A DNA stretch of 64,000 nucleotides from Acetomicrobium hydrogeniformans (GCA_016841745.1 JAENYO010000001.1:460407-524406), one strand, 5' to 3'. Numbered from the stretch's first letter, positions 53,446-61,676 are shown. Numbers and translations: made by a program. The notes: generated by a model not told the origin, from the sequence alone.

Positions 53446-54944
53446 GAAAGAAATCCAGTCTGCCTGTATGCCAGGGCTTCAGATATATGGGCTGTAGAGA
53501 TTTCCACAGAACTATCCAGATCAGCGATGGTACGGGACACTTTGAGAACTCGGCTGATACCTCTTCCTGAGAGCTTCAATGTACCTGCAACGCTTCCAAG
53601 AAAAGACCTTGCTTCCCTTGAAAGACCAAGGCGGGTCCTCAGTATCTTTTCCGGAAGTTCAGAGTTCGAACCTGATCCTATATCGGACCATCTTTCCAGC
53701 TGAAGAGATCTTGCCCTGCAGACCCTTTCCCTTATAGCCTCACTGCTTTCTCCACATTTCCCTTCAAGGCTCAATAATTCTTCGGGCGTAAGCCTTGGTA
53801 CGGGAACATATAGATCTATACGGTCAAGGATGGGACCCGAAAGCTTTTTCTGATACCTCTCAATGTCATTGGAGGAACATCTGCACTGTTCCACCGGATC
53901 TCCAAACCACCCACAGGGACAGGGGTTACAGGCTACAGCCAGGAGGACCTGTGCAGGGTAGGTCACAGAACCGGCAGACCGGCTTACAACTATCTCTCCA
54001 TCTTCAAGGGGTTGTCTCAGCGATTCAAGAAGGTCTCTTCTGAACTCTGTGAACTCATCCAGGAAAAGGACTCCTCTATGGGCCATACTGATCTCACCAG
54101 GCCTCAGATTTGTTCCCCCACCACAAATAGCCACTGCACTGGCCGTATGGTGAATGGGCCGAAAGGGACGCTCCCTGCCTCTACTGGAGCTAATACCAAC
54201 CGTACTCCTGACCAACATTACTTCCATCAGCTCTTCATCTGAAAGGGGTGGCAATATGCCTCGAAGAGCACGGGCAAGAAGGGTTTTTCCACTTCCGGGC
54301 GAGCCTATAAGAAGAACGTTATGGTGACCTGCTGCCGCTATTTCAAGAGCTCTCTTTGCAGCAGCCTGACCCTTAATATCAGAAAAGTCAGGTTCTATCT
54401 TTTTCTGTTGATCAGCCTTAAAGTCATTCTTAACTCTCTGGAGCTCTAAATCACCACGAAAATAATCTATAAGAGATCTCAGATCAGGGACTTTGAAGGC
54501 ATTCACCCCATGGACGAGCGAGACTTCATGGGCATTATCTTCAGGAATAAACAGATCCAGGCCTTTTTCTCTTGCCATTATGGCTGCAGGAACTGCTCCC
54601 CTGACTGCACGCAACCTTCCATCAAGAGCAAGTTCCCCCATAAAAACAGAGGGCCTTGAAAACCTGAGGGCCCCTGTGCTTTTAGCCATTCCTACTGCAA
54701 TTGGAAGGTCGAGAAGGGCTCCCTCCTTGGGAAGATCGGCAGGGGCCAGATTAACAGCTACCCTTCCACGAATGGGTATACCCAGGGTCCTGAGGGCAGC
54801 CCGAACCCTTTCCTTTGATTCCCTCACTGCTGCATCCGGAAGACCAACTATAGATATTGCAAAAAGACCGCCAGTTATTTCAACCTCAACTTCTACCTTT
54901 ATAGCATCAACGCCTTTTAACGTAACACCAAGAACAGCGTTCAT
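53442..54944 (-). CDS. comM: ComM / YifB-type Mg-chelatase-like AAA+ ATPase
   Basis: A 500-aa helicase-like AAA+ protein that aids branch migration during transformation. An N-terminal Lon-like fold domain (about 1-165: TGGLFAISIVGLPDAAVRES, NLAPADLPKEGALLDLPIA and GELALDGRLRAVRGAVP) is followed by the AAA+ domain with LIGSPGSGKTLLARALRGIL and GVLFLDEFTEF. A CNPCPCGWFGDPVEQCRC zinc motif and a C-terminal lid (SGRGISRVLKVSRTIADLD) complete it. It shares one base with yraN (TGATG) and overlaps dprA by 4 bp. Confidence 0.94.
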   Translation of the reverse strand: MNAVLGVTLKGVDAIKVEVEVEITGGLFAISIVGLPDAAVRESKERVRAALRTLGIPIRGRVAVNLAPADLPKEGALLDLPIAVGMAKSTGALRFSRPSVFMGELALDGRLRAVRGAVPAAIMAREKGLDLFIPEDNAHEVSLVHGVNAFKVPDLRSLIDYFRGDLELQRVKNDFKADQQKKIEPDFSDIKGQAAAKRALEIAAAGHHNVLLIGSPGSGKTLLARALRGILPPLSDEELMEVMLVRSTVGISSSRGRERPFRPIHHTASAVAICGGGTNLRPGEISMAHRGVLFLDEFTEFRRDLLESLRQPLEDGEIVVSRSAGSVTYPAQVLLAVACNPCPCGWFGDPVEQCRCSSNDIERYQKKLSGPILDRIDLYVPVPRLTPEELLSLEGKCGESSEAIRERVCRARSLQLERWSDIGSGSNSELPEKILRTRLGLSREARSFLGSVAGTLKLSGRGISRVLKVSRTIADLDSSVEISTAHISEALAYRQTGFLS

Positions 54945-55312
54945 CAGTAGGCACCTCCGTATGTAATGTCGGGGAAATGTTCGATCCTGACATTTTCATT
55001 TTCTTCTACCGTGATCGCTATAAGGTCAATCCTCCATGGGCCTTCCCATTTGTTCTTAAGGACATAATACTTACCAGCCCGTACTAGTTTTCTTAATTTA
55101 TCCGGACCTACGGAACACTCGGGAGGCATGATCTTACCAAAGGTCCGTGTCCGCACTTCCACCATCACGAGTTCCTTCTCATCCCTTGCTACGATGTCAA
55201 GTTCTCCGCCTTTAAAGGAAATATTTCTCCCGAGGATCTTCCACCCCTGATCCATTAATTTCTTTTCTGCAAGATCTTCTCCCCACTTACCCAGTAAAAG
55301 ATGATCAGCCAT
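54944..55312 (-). CDS. YraN (UPF0102) family protein, predicted nuclease-like
   Basis: A 122-aa protein with LGKWGEDLAEKKLMDQGWKI, ISFKGGELDIVARDEKELV and MVEVRTRTFGKIMPPE, the E...D...ExR/K residues of a restriction-endonuclease-like fold. YraN proteins commonly neighbour rnhB and comM, as here. No specific activity is established to my knowledge. A 118-bp gap separates it from rnhB. Confidence 0.88.
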   Translation of the reverse strand: MADHLLLGKWGEDLAEKKLMDQGWKILGRNISFKGGELDIVARDEKELVMVEVRTRTFGKIMPPECSVGPDKLRKLVRAGKYYVLKNKWEGPWRIDLIAITVEENENVRIEHFPDITYGGAY

Positions 55313-55430
55313 GCGAATCCACCTCGATGAAAAGAATTCATTTACTATTTTGAACAGAAAAACGGTAGAGGAACTAATTACATTCCGAGCCCTCTGAAAG
55401 ACCTCACTCTTAAAACAGTTATAGAGTCTT

Positions 55431-56006
55431 TTACTGTTTTTTCCAGGAAAAGGATAACCTGTGCACAGAGGAAGATCCCAGTCTTATAAGGGCTTCCGTA
55501 TGATCTTTAGTAGGGTATCCCTTGTGTTTAGCAAAACCGTACCCGGGATACAACCTGTCAAGAACCACCATGACACGATCCCTTAATACCTTTGCAAAAA
55601 CAGAGGCAGCAGCCACTTCTGGAACAAGAATATCGGCCCTGGGAAGAGCCTCCTGGACAAATGGGAGATGGGGAATTTCGAAGGTTCCATCAACGATCAC
55701 CCTGGAAAAGATACAGGGAAGACCTTCAACAGCTTTTCCCATGGCCCAGAGGGTTGCCTGCAGAATATTCATCCTGTCTATCCTTAAATGTGAAGCAGCC
55801 TTTGCTCTCCATATAACACCCATATCAAGCATAGCTGCCATGATTTTCTCTCTTTTTTTCGGGGATAATTTTTTTGAATCAGTCAACCCCATATTCAGAA
55901 GGGTGTTTTTCTGTATTTCAGTTAAAACAACGGCTGCAGCAACAACAGGTCCGGCGAGAGGGCCTCGCCCTGCTTCGTCAACTCCGGCTATCATGATTTT
56001 CTTCAT
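55431..56006 (-). CDS. rnhB: Ribonuclease HII
   Basis: Removes ribonucleotides embedded in DNA, 191 aa. IAGVDEAGRGPLAGPVVAAAVV carries the first catalytic Asp/Glu pair, then LTDSKKLSPKKRE, VIVDGTFEI (Asp), DILVPEVAAASVFAKVLRD, and YGFAKHKGYPTKDHTEALIRLG. It overlaps rbgA by 29 bp. ATG 56006 is used; ATG 55994 would also leave the full domain. Confidence 0.95.
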   Translation of the reverse strand: MKKIMIAGVDEAGRGPLAGPVVAAAVVLTEIQKNTLLNMGLTDSKKLSPKKREKIMAAMLDMGVIWRAKAASHLRIDRMNILQATLWAMGKAVEGLPCIFSRVIVDGTFEIPHLPFVQEALPRADILVPEVAAASVFAKVLRDRVMVVLDRLYPGYGFAKHKGYPTKDHTEALIRLGSSSVHRLSFSWKKQ

Positions 56007-56832
56007 CCCAGATATTGGTTTCGCCTGGCAGTTCCAGGGTCATCCTGCCAAGCTTTCCCGTACTGAAAGAATCTATCAGGCGTCGGCCAGCCATTTCCAG
56101 GTTAACCTCTCCTCCTGAAACAAGGCACCCCAGCCTTCTTCCTACCCTTTCCAGGGAAACCAGACTGTCCTCCTCCTGGAAGGGGATATTCCATGACCGT
56201 TCCAACATTGGCCACAAACTTTTGATTTTGATATAATCCAGAAGTTCCATGCCCAGGAGGTCGTAACCCCCAATGACGTCAACTTTGCTTGACCCCAGCC
56301 ACGCCAGACACTTATGAACCATATCGCCCGATTTGGGATCCAGAATACCAGGAGAATCCACGACCAGAAAACCCTGCCCCTTGTACCAGGAAACACCCCT
56401 TGTAATGCCGGGAATACCTCCAACCGGTGCTGATTTTTTACCTACAAGAAGATTCAGGAAAATGGATTTCCCAACATTGGGAATTCCAACTACTGCTAAT
56501 CTTATCTCCCGGTGGGATGGTTTTTTTTCAAGTATTGCCTTTTTGACCACATCGATCCTGCCTTTAAGAAGATCACAGGCCCACACTTTCTGCTTTTTCT
56601 GCCTCAGGAAAGAAATCCATTTGCGAGTACTCTCCTCCTCTGCAAGATCACTTTTGGAGAGAATGTACCATACTGGCTTTATCCGTGATAACTGTTCTAT
56701 CATAGGGGACGACGTCACCCCTGGAGCCCTTGCATCTCTAAGCTCAATGATAAGATCCAGTTTACCGGCCAGCTCTTCCAGTTTTCTTTTACCTTTAGCC
56801 ATATGGCCGGGGTACCAGACAGTTCTGGACAA
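55978..56832 (-). CDS. rbgA: Ribosome biogenesis GTPase RbgA (YlqF)
   Basis: Circularly permuted GTPase for late 50S assembly, 284 aa. WYPGHMAKGKRKLEEL opens the protein, then DLIIELRDARAPGVTSSP, YILSKSDLAEE (G4), VVGIPNVGKSIFLNLLVG (G1) and GGIPGITRG (G2), with VVDSPGILDPK as G3. It sits 1 bp after lepB and overlaps rnhB, the same lepB-rbgA-rnhB order as in Bacillus. Confidence 0.95.
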   Translation of the reverse strand: MSRTVWYPGHMAKGKRKLEELAGKLDLIIELRDARAPGVTSSPMIEQLSRIKPVWYILSKSDLAEEESTRKWISFLRQKKQKVWACDLLKGRIDVVKKAILEKKPSHREIRLAVVGIPNVGKSIFLNLLVGKKSAPVGGIPGITRGVSWYKGQGFLVVDSPGILDPKSGDMVHKCLAWLGSSKVDVIGGYDLLGMELLDYIKIKSLWPMLERSWNIPFQEEDSLVSLERVGRRLGCLVSGGEVNLEMAGRRLIDSFSTGKLGRMTLELPGETNIWDEENHDSRS

Positions 56833-56833
56833 A

Positions 56834-57355
56834 CTATTCCACCATACCGATCCTGTTCAAAGGCCAATATCGGAAAAATACGGGACCCCGAATATTTTTT
56901 TCAGGAACAAACCCCCAGAAACGGCTATCTGCCGAATTAGGCCGGTTATCGCCCATCGCGAAAAAGCTTTCTTCAGGAATATCAGTAGGATCCATGGAAT
57001 AAGCGTCATGGAACTTGACGTACTCCTCTGAAATCGGATCATTATTGATATAAACAATTCCATCCTTTATGGCAAGGGTATCTCCGGGAAGACCTATGAT
57101 CCGTTTTACAAAATCCCTTTTGGGATCAACAGGATACTTGAAAACAAATATCTGCCCTCTTTTTGGCGGCTGGACATGGTACCAGAATTTGGCCACCAGA
57201 ACCCTGTCATTGACCTGCAGGGTTGGAACCATGGACCTACTTGGGATCCAGAATGCCTGTACTACAAAAGTCCGTAATATGAGGGCAATGACCAGAGCCC
57301 ACAGAACAGTCTCAATAGTCTCACGCCACCATGGCTTTGCGACAGTTGCTGCCAT
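56834..57355 (-). CDS. lepB: Signal peptidase I
   Basis: Membrane-bound Ser/Lys protease that removes signal peptides. I chose ATG 57355 (AAGGGAG 8 nt upstream), giving 173 aa; the frame is open to 57400. There is one N-terminal membrane segment (about 11-28), then PSRSMVPTLQVNDRVLVAKF (catalytic Ser), KRDFVKRIIGLPGDTLAIKDG (catalytic Lys), and FFAMGDNRPNSADSRFWGFV. This is the compact Gram-positive-like form. It is the first gene of the lepB-rbgA-rnhB-... block and follows a promoter with an overlapping palindrome. Confidence 0.93.
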   Translation of the reverse strand: MAATVAKPWWRETIETVLWALVIALILRTFVVQAFWIPSRSMVPTLQVNDRVLVAKFWYHVQPPKRGQIFVFKYPVDPKRDFVKRIIGLPGDTLAIKDGIVYINNDPISEEYVKFHDAYSMDPTDIPEESFFAMGDNRPNSADSRFWGFVPEKNIRGPVFFRYWPLNRIGMVE

Positions 57356-57430
57356 TAATAAAACTCCCTTCAGAAACTCTGCAGATATATCTGTCATCAA
57401 TTAATCTTATCAGAGAATTGTGAATTAAAC

Positions 57431-57466
57431 TGTATAAGTTATACACTTTACATTTGAAAACTGCAA
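57431..57466 (-). promoter_or_regulatory. lepB promoter with overlapping palindrome
   Basis: Minus strand: TTGCAG (57461-57466), 17-bp spacer, TATAAC (57438-57443). A perfect 7+1+7 dyad, TGTATAA-G-TTATACA at 57431-57445, covers the -10 and just beyond it, so a repressor bound there would block initiation. Confidence 0.6.
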
Positions 57467-58018
57467 TCAGTAAAGGGGCGGATCATCTGTCACAGAAACC
57501 AGAGAGTATGGCGATATCCTTACATACTTGACTGCCCCGGTCTTTGAAGGAGACACCACTGCCTTGAGGGTGAACCCCGGAGAAATGGTGTGCCATTGGG
57601 GACTGTATGTTGCCTGTGTCACACTGCTTCCTCTCACTGTAAAATAACATTTTCCCTTTGAATCATAAACTTCCAGACTGTTGTTATAAGGCCATTTTAC
57701 ATAGATCTTCGAAACGGGTGTAGAACAGGGTAAATAAATGAATTGAAAAGAACGCTTGTTCAGACAGGCCTTTAAAACGATATTGTCTACCCATCTCGAG
57801 AAATATTCTGCTTCCCTGGCAACTGTCTTTTCATTACCTGGCTCCAACCATGAAGAATTCACTGAAAGAAGAAGGACGCCAACCATAGATGTGATGATAG
57901 AGAGAACCAGTAACGTTTCGACCAGGGTGAAGGCTTTCCTGCAATATGAAAGGGGGAGTCTTTTAGGACTCCCCCCTGATGATGTTTTCTGTTTAATTCT
58001 TGAGGGCCCTGAATCCAA
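57467..58018 (-). CDS. Orphan prepilin/pseudopilin-like protein
   Basis: A 183-aa frame. CRKAFTLVETLLVLSIITSM is a type IV prepilin cleavage site and membrane helix (cleavage between Ala and Phe, Glu at +5). The following globular domain (about 55-183) has two cysteines and alternating beta-type residues, as in GspH/FimT-like minor pseudopilins. The only standard start is ATG 58018, which overlaps iorB by 26 bp and gives a long 29-residue leader that itself encodes a hairpin. No pilus or secretion genes are nearby. A role in DNA uptake alongside DprA and ComM is conceivable but unsupported. Confidence 0.65.
   Translation of the reverse strand: MDSGPSRIKQKTSSGGSPKRLPLSYCRKAFTLVETLLVLSIITSMVGVLLLSVNSSWLEPGNEKTVAREAEYFSRWVDNIVLKACLNKRSFQFIYLPCSTPVSKIYVKWPYNNSLEVYDSKGKCYFTVRGSSVTQATYSPQWHTISPGFTLKAVVSPSKTGAVKYVRISPYSLVSVTDDPPLY
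57952..57975 (-). terminator. Hairpin after iorB, probable terminator
   Basis: Minus strand: GGGGGAGTC, short loop, GACTCCCCC (arms 57967-57975 and 57952-57960), followed by TTTCATATT. The stem is strong but the T run short. It lies within the leader of the pseudopilin frame. Confidence 0.6.
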
Positions 58019-58550
58019 GATCTACAACTTTAAGGTTGGCGTCCTTGAATTTGGCCGGTGCAAGCTGCTCAATAGCCTCTTTTACATCTTCCAGGGTTAT
58101 GTCACTCACCTCTGCTCCACATAGTGCTCCCAGGATAAGCACATTGAGGAAGAGAAAGTTCCCTCCCATATGTTCCTTGAGAATTTCGTATCCCATAATT
58201 GGATGAACCTTTATATTATGTTTTTCAAGATACTTGGAGAGATGCTCGTTTTTAAAGGACCCTTCATCAAATATGTTGACCACGAGGCTACCACCGTCTT
58301 TCAGAAAATGGAGGTTTCTTACGGCCTCATTCTGGTCGAAGGCAAGCAGCACATCGGCATCACCGCTATTGACGAGGGGACTTCTGTAATCCCCAACCTT
58401 GAAATGGCTTATTACGGATCCGCCCCTCTGGGCCATACCGTGAACTTCACTGCCCATCACGTTCTCGTTTCTGGAAAGGGCTACTTTGCCGAGGACCTTG
58501 CTGGAAAAAAGGATTCCCTGTCCTCCGATACCTACTATTACGTACTGCAT
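57993..58550 (-). CDS. iorB: Indolepyruvate:ferredoxin oxidoreductase, beta subunit
   Basis: The gamma-type (catalytic partner) subunit of the two-subunit indolepyruvate oxidoreductase, 185 aa. YVIVGIGGQGILFSSKVLG is the family start, followed by GSEVHGMAQRGGSVISHFKVG and a VLLAFDQNEAVRNL segment. With IorA it oxidatively decarboxylates arylpyruvates from aromatic amino acids to aryl-acetyl-CoA, reducing ferredoxin. The start is 3 bp after iorA, so expression is coupled. It is typical of archaea and strictly anaerobic amino-acid fermenters. Confidence 0.93.
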   Translation of the reverse strand: MQYVIVGIGGQGILFSSKVLGKVALSRNENVMGSEVHGMAQRGGSVISHFKVGDYRSPLVNSGDADVLLAFDQNEAVRNLHFLKDGGSLVVNIFDEGSFKNEHLSKYLEKHNIKVHPIMGYEILKEHMGGNFLFLNVLILGALCGAEVSDITLEDVKEAIEQLAPAKFKDANLKVVDLGFRALKN

Positions 58551-58553
58551 GTT

Positions 58554-60410
58554 CTATGCCTCCTCCCCTTCTACCTTGAGGATAGCCCCGTGGGGACATA
58601 CATTCTCACAGACTCCGCATTGTACGCAGAAGCGTTCGTCTATTCGGGCCTTCTTCTTTTCTTCATCAAAGACCAGGCCGGGACAATTGAAGAAGTTGAT
58701 GCAGAATTTGCAGCCTATACATTTCTCCGGGTCCACATAAACCTGTATTTTCTCCTGGGGTCTTCTGAGAAGCATGCAGGGGTGTTTGAATATTACCACT
58801 GCCGGTTCTTCGTTTTCCTTTGCATATTCCCAGGCTTCCTTTATGGTCTGCTTGCCTTCATCGATGTCGTAAGCTTTGATAATCTTGATATATTTGATTC
58901 CACAGCCTCTGCAGGCTCCTTCTATCTCTACAACCCGTCCCTCTTCGCCCTTACGGAGCTTGGTTCCGATACCGGGGTGAGACTGGCCCCCCGTCATGGC
59001 GGTTATGCTGTTGTCAAGGATGGCCAGAACAAAGGCGTGTTTATTGTAGACGGCACTTGCCAGTCCGGGCAGTCCCATGTGGAAAAATGTGGAATCCCCT
59101 ATTGTGGTTACTATGGGACGGTCCTCACCTGCCACCTTATGGGCGAGGTAGAATCCGGATGCCATGGTCACCGATCCTCCCATGTCCATTACTGCGTCTA
59201 CTCCCTTCTGGTTCACTCCCAGGGTATAACAGCCTATGTCAGAAGGATTTACTGCCTTGGGAAGGGCCTGGCGGATGGAGAAGAAACTGGCCCTGTGGGG
59301 ACAGCCGGGGCAGAGCATAGGCTTGCGGGGTGTTATGGCCAACTCCTCAAGGGCTGCCTTCAGGTCGGGGTCCGCTCCAAGTTCTATTTCCTCTCCAAGA
59401 CATTTAAGGATTATTTCCTCTGTGACTTCGGGAAGAAGTTCTCCTGCCTTTGGTACATATCCGTTCCATCTTCCCTTTATCTTTGTCCTGTCCAGTATCT
59501 GCATTTCAACTACGGGATATGTTTCCTCTATGATAACAACGTTTTCATGTCTTTTTATGAATTCATCCACCATCTTCAGAGGAAGGGGATGTGGAGTTCC
59601 TATCTTGAGGACGGAAATATCTTCCCTTCCCCAGGACTTGAGAATGTCCATTACTATAGAAAAGGATACTCCGGATGCGATGATCCCAAGTTTTGCCTTT
59701 CCCTTTGCAGGAACTTTATAGTTGTACTTACTGTAATTGTTCTCGAAGTCTTCCCTTATGGCCTCGATCTTTGCGTTCAGTCTGGGATGATTTACCCTGA
59801 CCCTGGCGGGAAGGCAGACCCACCTGGATGGGTCCTTTTCGAAGTTCATCTTATTGTCTATTGATATGACTTCCTTAAGCTCCACGTCCTGTCGGCAGTG
59901 GTCAACACGAACACTGGGGCGAAGAATGGTTATGATGTTATGCTTCTCCGAAAGGTCAAATCCGTCAAAGACCATTTCCTTTGCCTCTGCTGCAGTTGAC
60001 GGGTCAAAGCACGGCACCTTGGCGAACATTGCAAAGAATCGCGTATCCTGTTCGGTCTGGGAACTGTGGGGACCGGGATCATCGGCCACAACAAGCAGCA
60101 TTCCCCCCTTAAGGTCAAAGTGGGCAGCACTCATGAAAGGATCTGCTGCCACGTTGAGACCTACCTGTTTCATCACCGCACAAGTCCTTATTCCGGTGAA
60201 AGACGCAGATGCTGCCATCTCGAAGGCTACCTTCTCGTTGGCTCCCCATTCAACTGCCGTCTTCGTTCCCAGTTCATCGGCGAACTTCGCTACCGCAGGA
60301 AGTATCTCCGATGAGGGCGTCCCAGGATAGGCCGTCGTTACAAGACAGCCCGCCTCCACTATCCCGCGGGCGATCGCCTCATTACCAAGTAATATCGCTC
60401 GGTTACTCAA
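58554..60410 (-). CDS. iorA: Indolepyruvate:ferredoxin oxidoreductase, alpha subunit
   Basis: Large thiamine-diphosphate subunit, 618 aa. The N-terminal pyrimidine-binding domain includes LLGNEAIARGIVEAGCLVTT and YPGTPSSEILP. PMLCPGCPHRASFFSIRQAL marks the start of the TPP-binding C-domain, with TTIGDSTFFHMGLPGLASAV and DNSITAMTGGQSHPGIG. The C-terminus has two ferredoxin [4Fe-4S] motifs: CIGCKFCINFFNCP (an x5 spacing usual for IorA) and CVQCGVCENVCP. Codon use is GC-richer and more biased than the neighbours, indicating high expression. It overlaps the thioesterase gene by 8 bp. Confidence 0.95.
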   Translation of the reverse strand: MSNRAILLGNEAIARGIVEAGCLVTTAYPGTPSSEILPAVAKFADELGTKTAVEWGANEKVAFEMAASASFTGIRTCAVMKQVGLNVAADPFMSAAHFDLKGGMLLVVADDPGPHSSQTEQDTRFFAMFAKVPCFDPSTAAEAKEMVFDGFDLSEKHNIITILRPSVRVDHCRQDVELKEVISIDNKMNFEKDPSRWVCLPARVRVNHPRLNAKIEAIREDFENNYSKYNYKVPAKGKAKLGIIASGVSFSIVMDILKSWGREDISVLKIGTPHPLPLKMVDEFIKRHENVVIIEETYPVVEMQILDRTKIKGRWNGYVPKAGELLPEVTEEIILKCLGEEIELGADPDLKAALEELAITPRKPMLCPGCPHRASFFSIRQALPKAVNPSDIGCYTLGVNQKGVDAVMDMGGSVTMASGFYLAHKVAGEDRPIVTTIGDSTFFHMGLPGLASAVYNKHAFVLAILDNSITAMTGGQSHPGIGTKLRKGEEGRVVEIEGACRGCGIKYIKIIKAYDIDEGKQTIKEAWEYAKENEEPAVVIFKHPCMLLRRPQEKIQVYVDPEKCIGCKFCINFFNCPGLVFDEEKKKARIDERFCVQCGVCENVCPHGAILKVEGEEA

Positions 60411-60843
60411 CTGTTACTCCACCTCCGTTATCGTTTTCGATCACACTTTTGACCCAATCCATAAAAAGATTGGCCCCCTTTATCAACTTGCCATCTCTAT
60501 CAACGATACCATGACGGGTCCATCCTTCAGCAATGACCTTCCCATCATACTTTTTCGCAACGGTACACTGGAACTGGAGACTGTATTTTTTTAGACTGGT
60601 TATACTTGTTCTGATAAGAATCTCGTCGTCATACAGGGCTGGGCACTTGTATCTGCAGTATGCTTCAACTACAGGAAGAAATATCCCTTCCTTTTCCCAA
60701 AACGAATAGGGCCTCCCAAGTTCCCGGCAGAACTCAGTTCGGCCAATCTCAAACCAGGTAAGGTAATTAGCATAATAGGCTACACCCATCTGATCTGTTT
60801 CTCCGTAACGAACACGCCTGCAGATCACTACTTCAAGGGGCAA
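60403..60843 (-). CDS. YbgC-type acyl-CoA thioesterase
   Basis: A 146-aa hot-dog thioesterase of the 4HBT/YbgC group: RRVRYGETDQMGVAYYANYL (catalytic Asp of the D-x2-G-x4-N motif), WFEIGRTEFCRELG and YRCPALYDDEILIRTSI. It starts at TTG 60843 with AGGAGG 8 nt upstream and is the first gene of the thioesterase-iorA-iorB transcript. Given iorAB, a role in hydrolysing aryl- or acyl-CoA products is possible; the substrate is otherwise unknown. Confidence 0.88.
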   Translation of the reverse strand: MPLEVVICRRVRYGETDQMGVAYYANYLTWFEIGRTEFCRELGRPYSFWEKEGIFLPVVEAYCRYKCPALYDDEILIRTSITSLKKYSLQFQCTVAKKYDGKVIAEGWTRHGIVDRDGKLIKGANLFMDWVKSVIENDNGGGVTVE

Positions 60844-60889
60844 AAGGACTCCTCCTAATTGAACGGATGATCTGATTATGATTATATAC

Positions 60890-60918
60890 TATAGACAAGA
60901 CAAATAAAAAAGAGTCAA
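60890..60918 (-). promoter_or_regulatory. Candidate promoter for the thioesterase-iorA-iorB genes
   Basis: Minus strand: TTGACT (60913-60918), 17-bp spacer, TCTATA (60890-60895), about 47 bp ahead of the TTG start. Confidence 0.5.
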
Positions 60919-60944
60919 AATATTTAATTCAATTTATTATTACT

Positions 60945-61367
60945 CTATTCAAGCTCCGAACAATAAAGATCCTGAACAACCATGATGCATGCATCACTGA
61001 CAACGGTAAATCCCTTTTCCGAAAGATCTTTTTCCAATTCCGGGTTTTCTGCCCCGGGCTGGAACCAGACTATTGGTTTATAATTAAGGTTTATCAGATC
61101 TTCTTCAATTTCTCCCTGAAATTTGGGTGAGACAACAATATCAATTATATCCAGTTTTTTCCCAATATCGTTGATGGAAGAATAGAAGGGACATCCTGCA
61201 ATTTCCTGCCCCACATAAGAAGGGTTAACGGGAAAAACAGTAACACCGTGCTCTTTGAGAAACTCAACGATCCTGAAGGAAGTTCTTTCGTTCTTTGTAG
61301 AAGCTCCTATAACAGCCACTGAACCACCGGAGCAAAGATATTCTTCTGCAATTTTTGCAAGATCCAT
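60945..61367 (-). CDS. CoA-binding domain protein (YccU-like)
   Basis: A 140-aa single Rossmann CoA-binding domain: SVAVIGASTKNERTSFRIVE, FLKEHGVTVFPVNPSYVGQE, ISDIVVSPKF-like DIIDIVVSPKFQGEIEE, and IVWFQPGAENPELEKDLSEK with a conserved-looking DACIMV near the end. The fold is that of the N-terminal domain of succinyl-CoA synthetase alpha. YccU-like proteins have no established reaction to my knowledge. It is separated from the thioesterase by about 100 bp and is the last minus-strand gene before the tRNA-Ser. Confidence 0.88.
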   Translation of the reverse strand: MDLAKIAEEYLCSGGSVAVIGASTKNERTSFRIVEFLKEHGVTVFPVNPSYVGQEIAGCPFYSSINDIGKKLDIIDIVVSPKFQGEIEEDLINLNYKPIVWFQPGAENPELEKDLSEKGFTVVSDACIMVVQDLYCSELE

Positions 61368-61450
61368 GAATAAAACCTCCCTAGAGAAAAAATTAACTTG
61401 TTATTGATAATAATTATACATGGTGAAATCATTATTTTTGTAAAAAAGAC

Positions 61451-61479
61451 TTGGCTATTTCAGAAAGGGTGTATATAAT
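61451..61479 (+). promoter_or_regulatory. Promoter of tRNA-Ser
   Basis: TTGGCT (61451-61456), 17-bp spacer, TATAAT (61474-61479), ending 10 bp before the tRNA 5' end. Confidence 0.82.
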
Positions 61480-61489
61480 ATACCGGCAC

Positions 61490-61577
61490 GGAGGGCTGGC
61501 CGAGTGGTCGATGGCGGTTGACTTGAAATCAATTAGGGTGCAAGCTCTCAGGGGTTCGAATCCTCTGCCCTCCGCCA
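61490..61577 (+). tRNA. tRNA-Ser(TGA)
   Basis: 88 nt including an encoded CCA, with the long variable arm expected of class II tRNAs. Acceptor GGAGGGC with GCCCTCC, anticodon loop CTTGAAA (TGA), T-arm GGGG-TTCGAAT-CCTC. The integrase gene starts about 100 bp further on, so the 3' end of this tRNA is the likely integration (attL) site. Confidence 0.95.
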
Positions 61578-61627
61578 AACCTTTCTTATCCCCTTGGTAT
61601 TACTAAATTCCCTTACAAGAGTTTTCA

Positions 61628-61676
61628 AAAATCAGCCGTACTGGGTCAAACTGGTAGGTCAGGGAGTGCTGATTTT
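61628..61676 (+). repeat. Inverted repeat just before the integrase start
   Basis: AAAATCAGC (61628-61636) and GCTGATTTT (61668-61676) form a perfect 9-bp inverted repeat, 31 bp apart, ending exactly at the integrase ATG. The enclosed sequence holds the GGGAG ribosome site and a near-direct repeat (ACTGGGTC / ACTGGTAGGTC). Either a protein site or an mRNA hairpin that hides the start could be meant. Confidence 0.6.

Noticed and set aside
58170..59864. A 564-codon plus-strand open frame opposite iorA and iorB
   Set aside because: Both strands cannot be explained by chance homology: iorA and iorB motifs are unmistakable, whereas the antisense protein has no domain pattern and arises from GC-rich codon bias.
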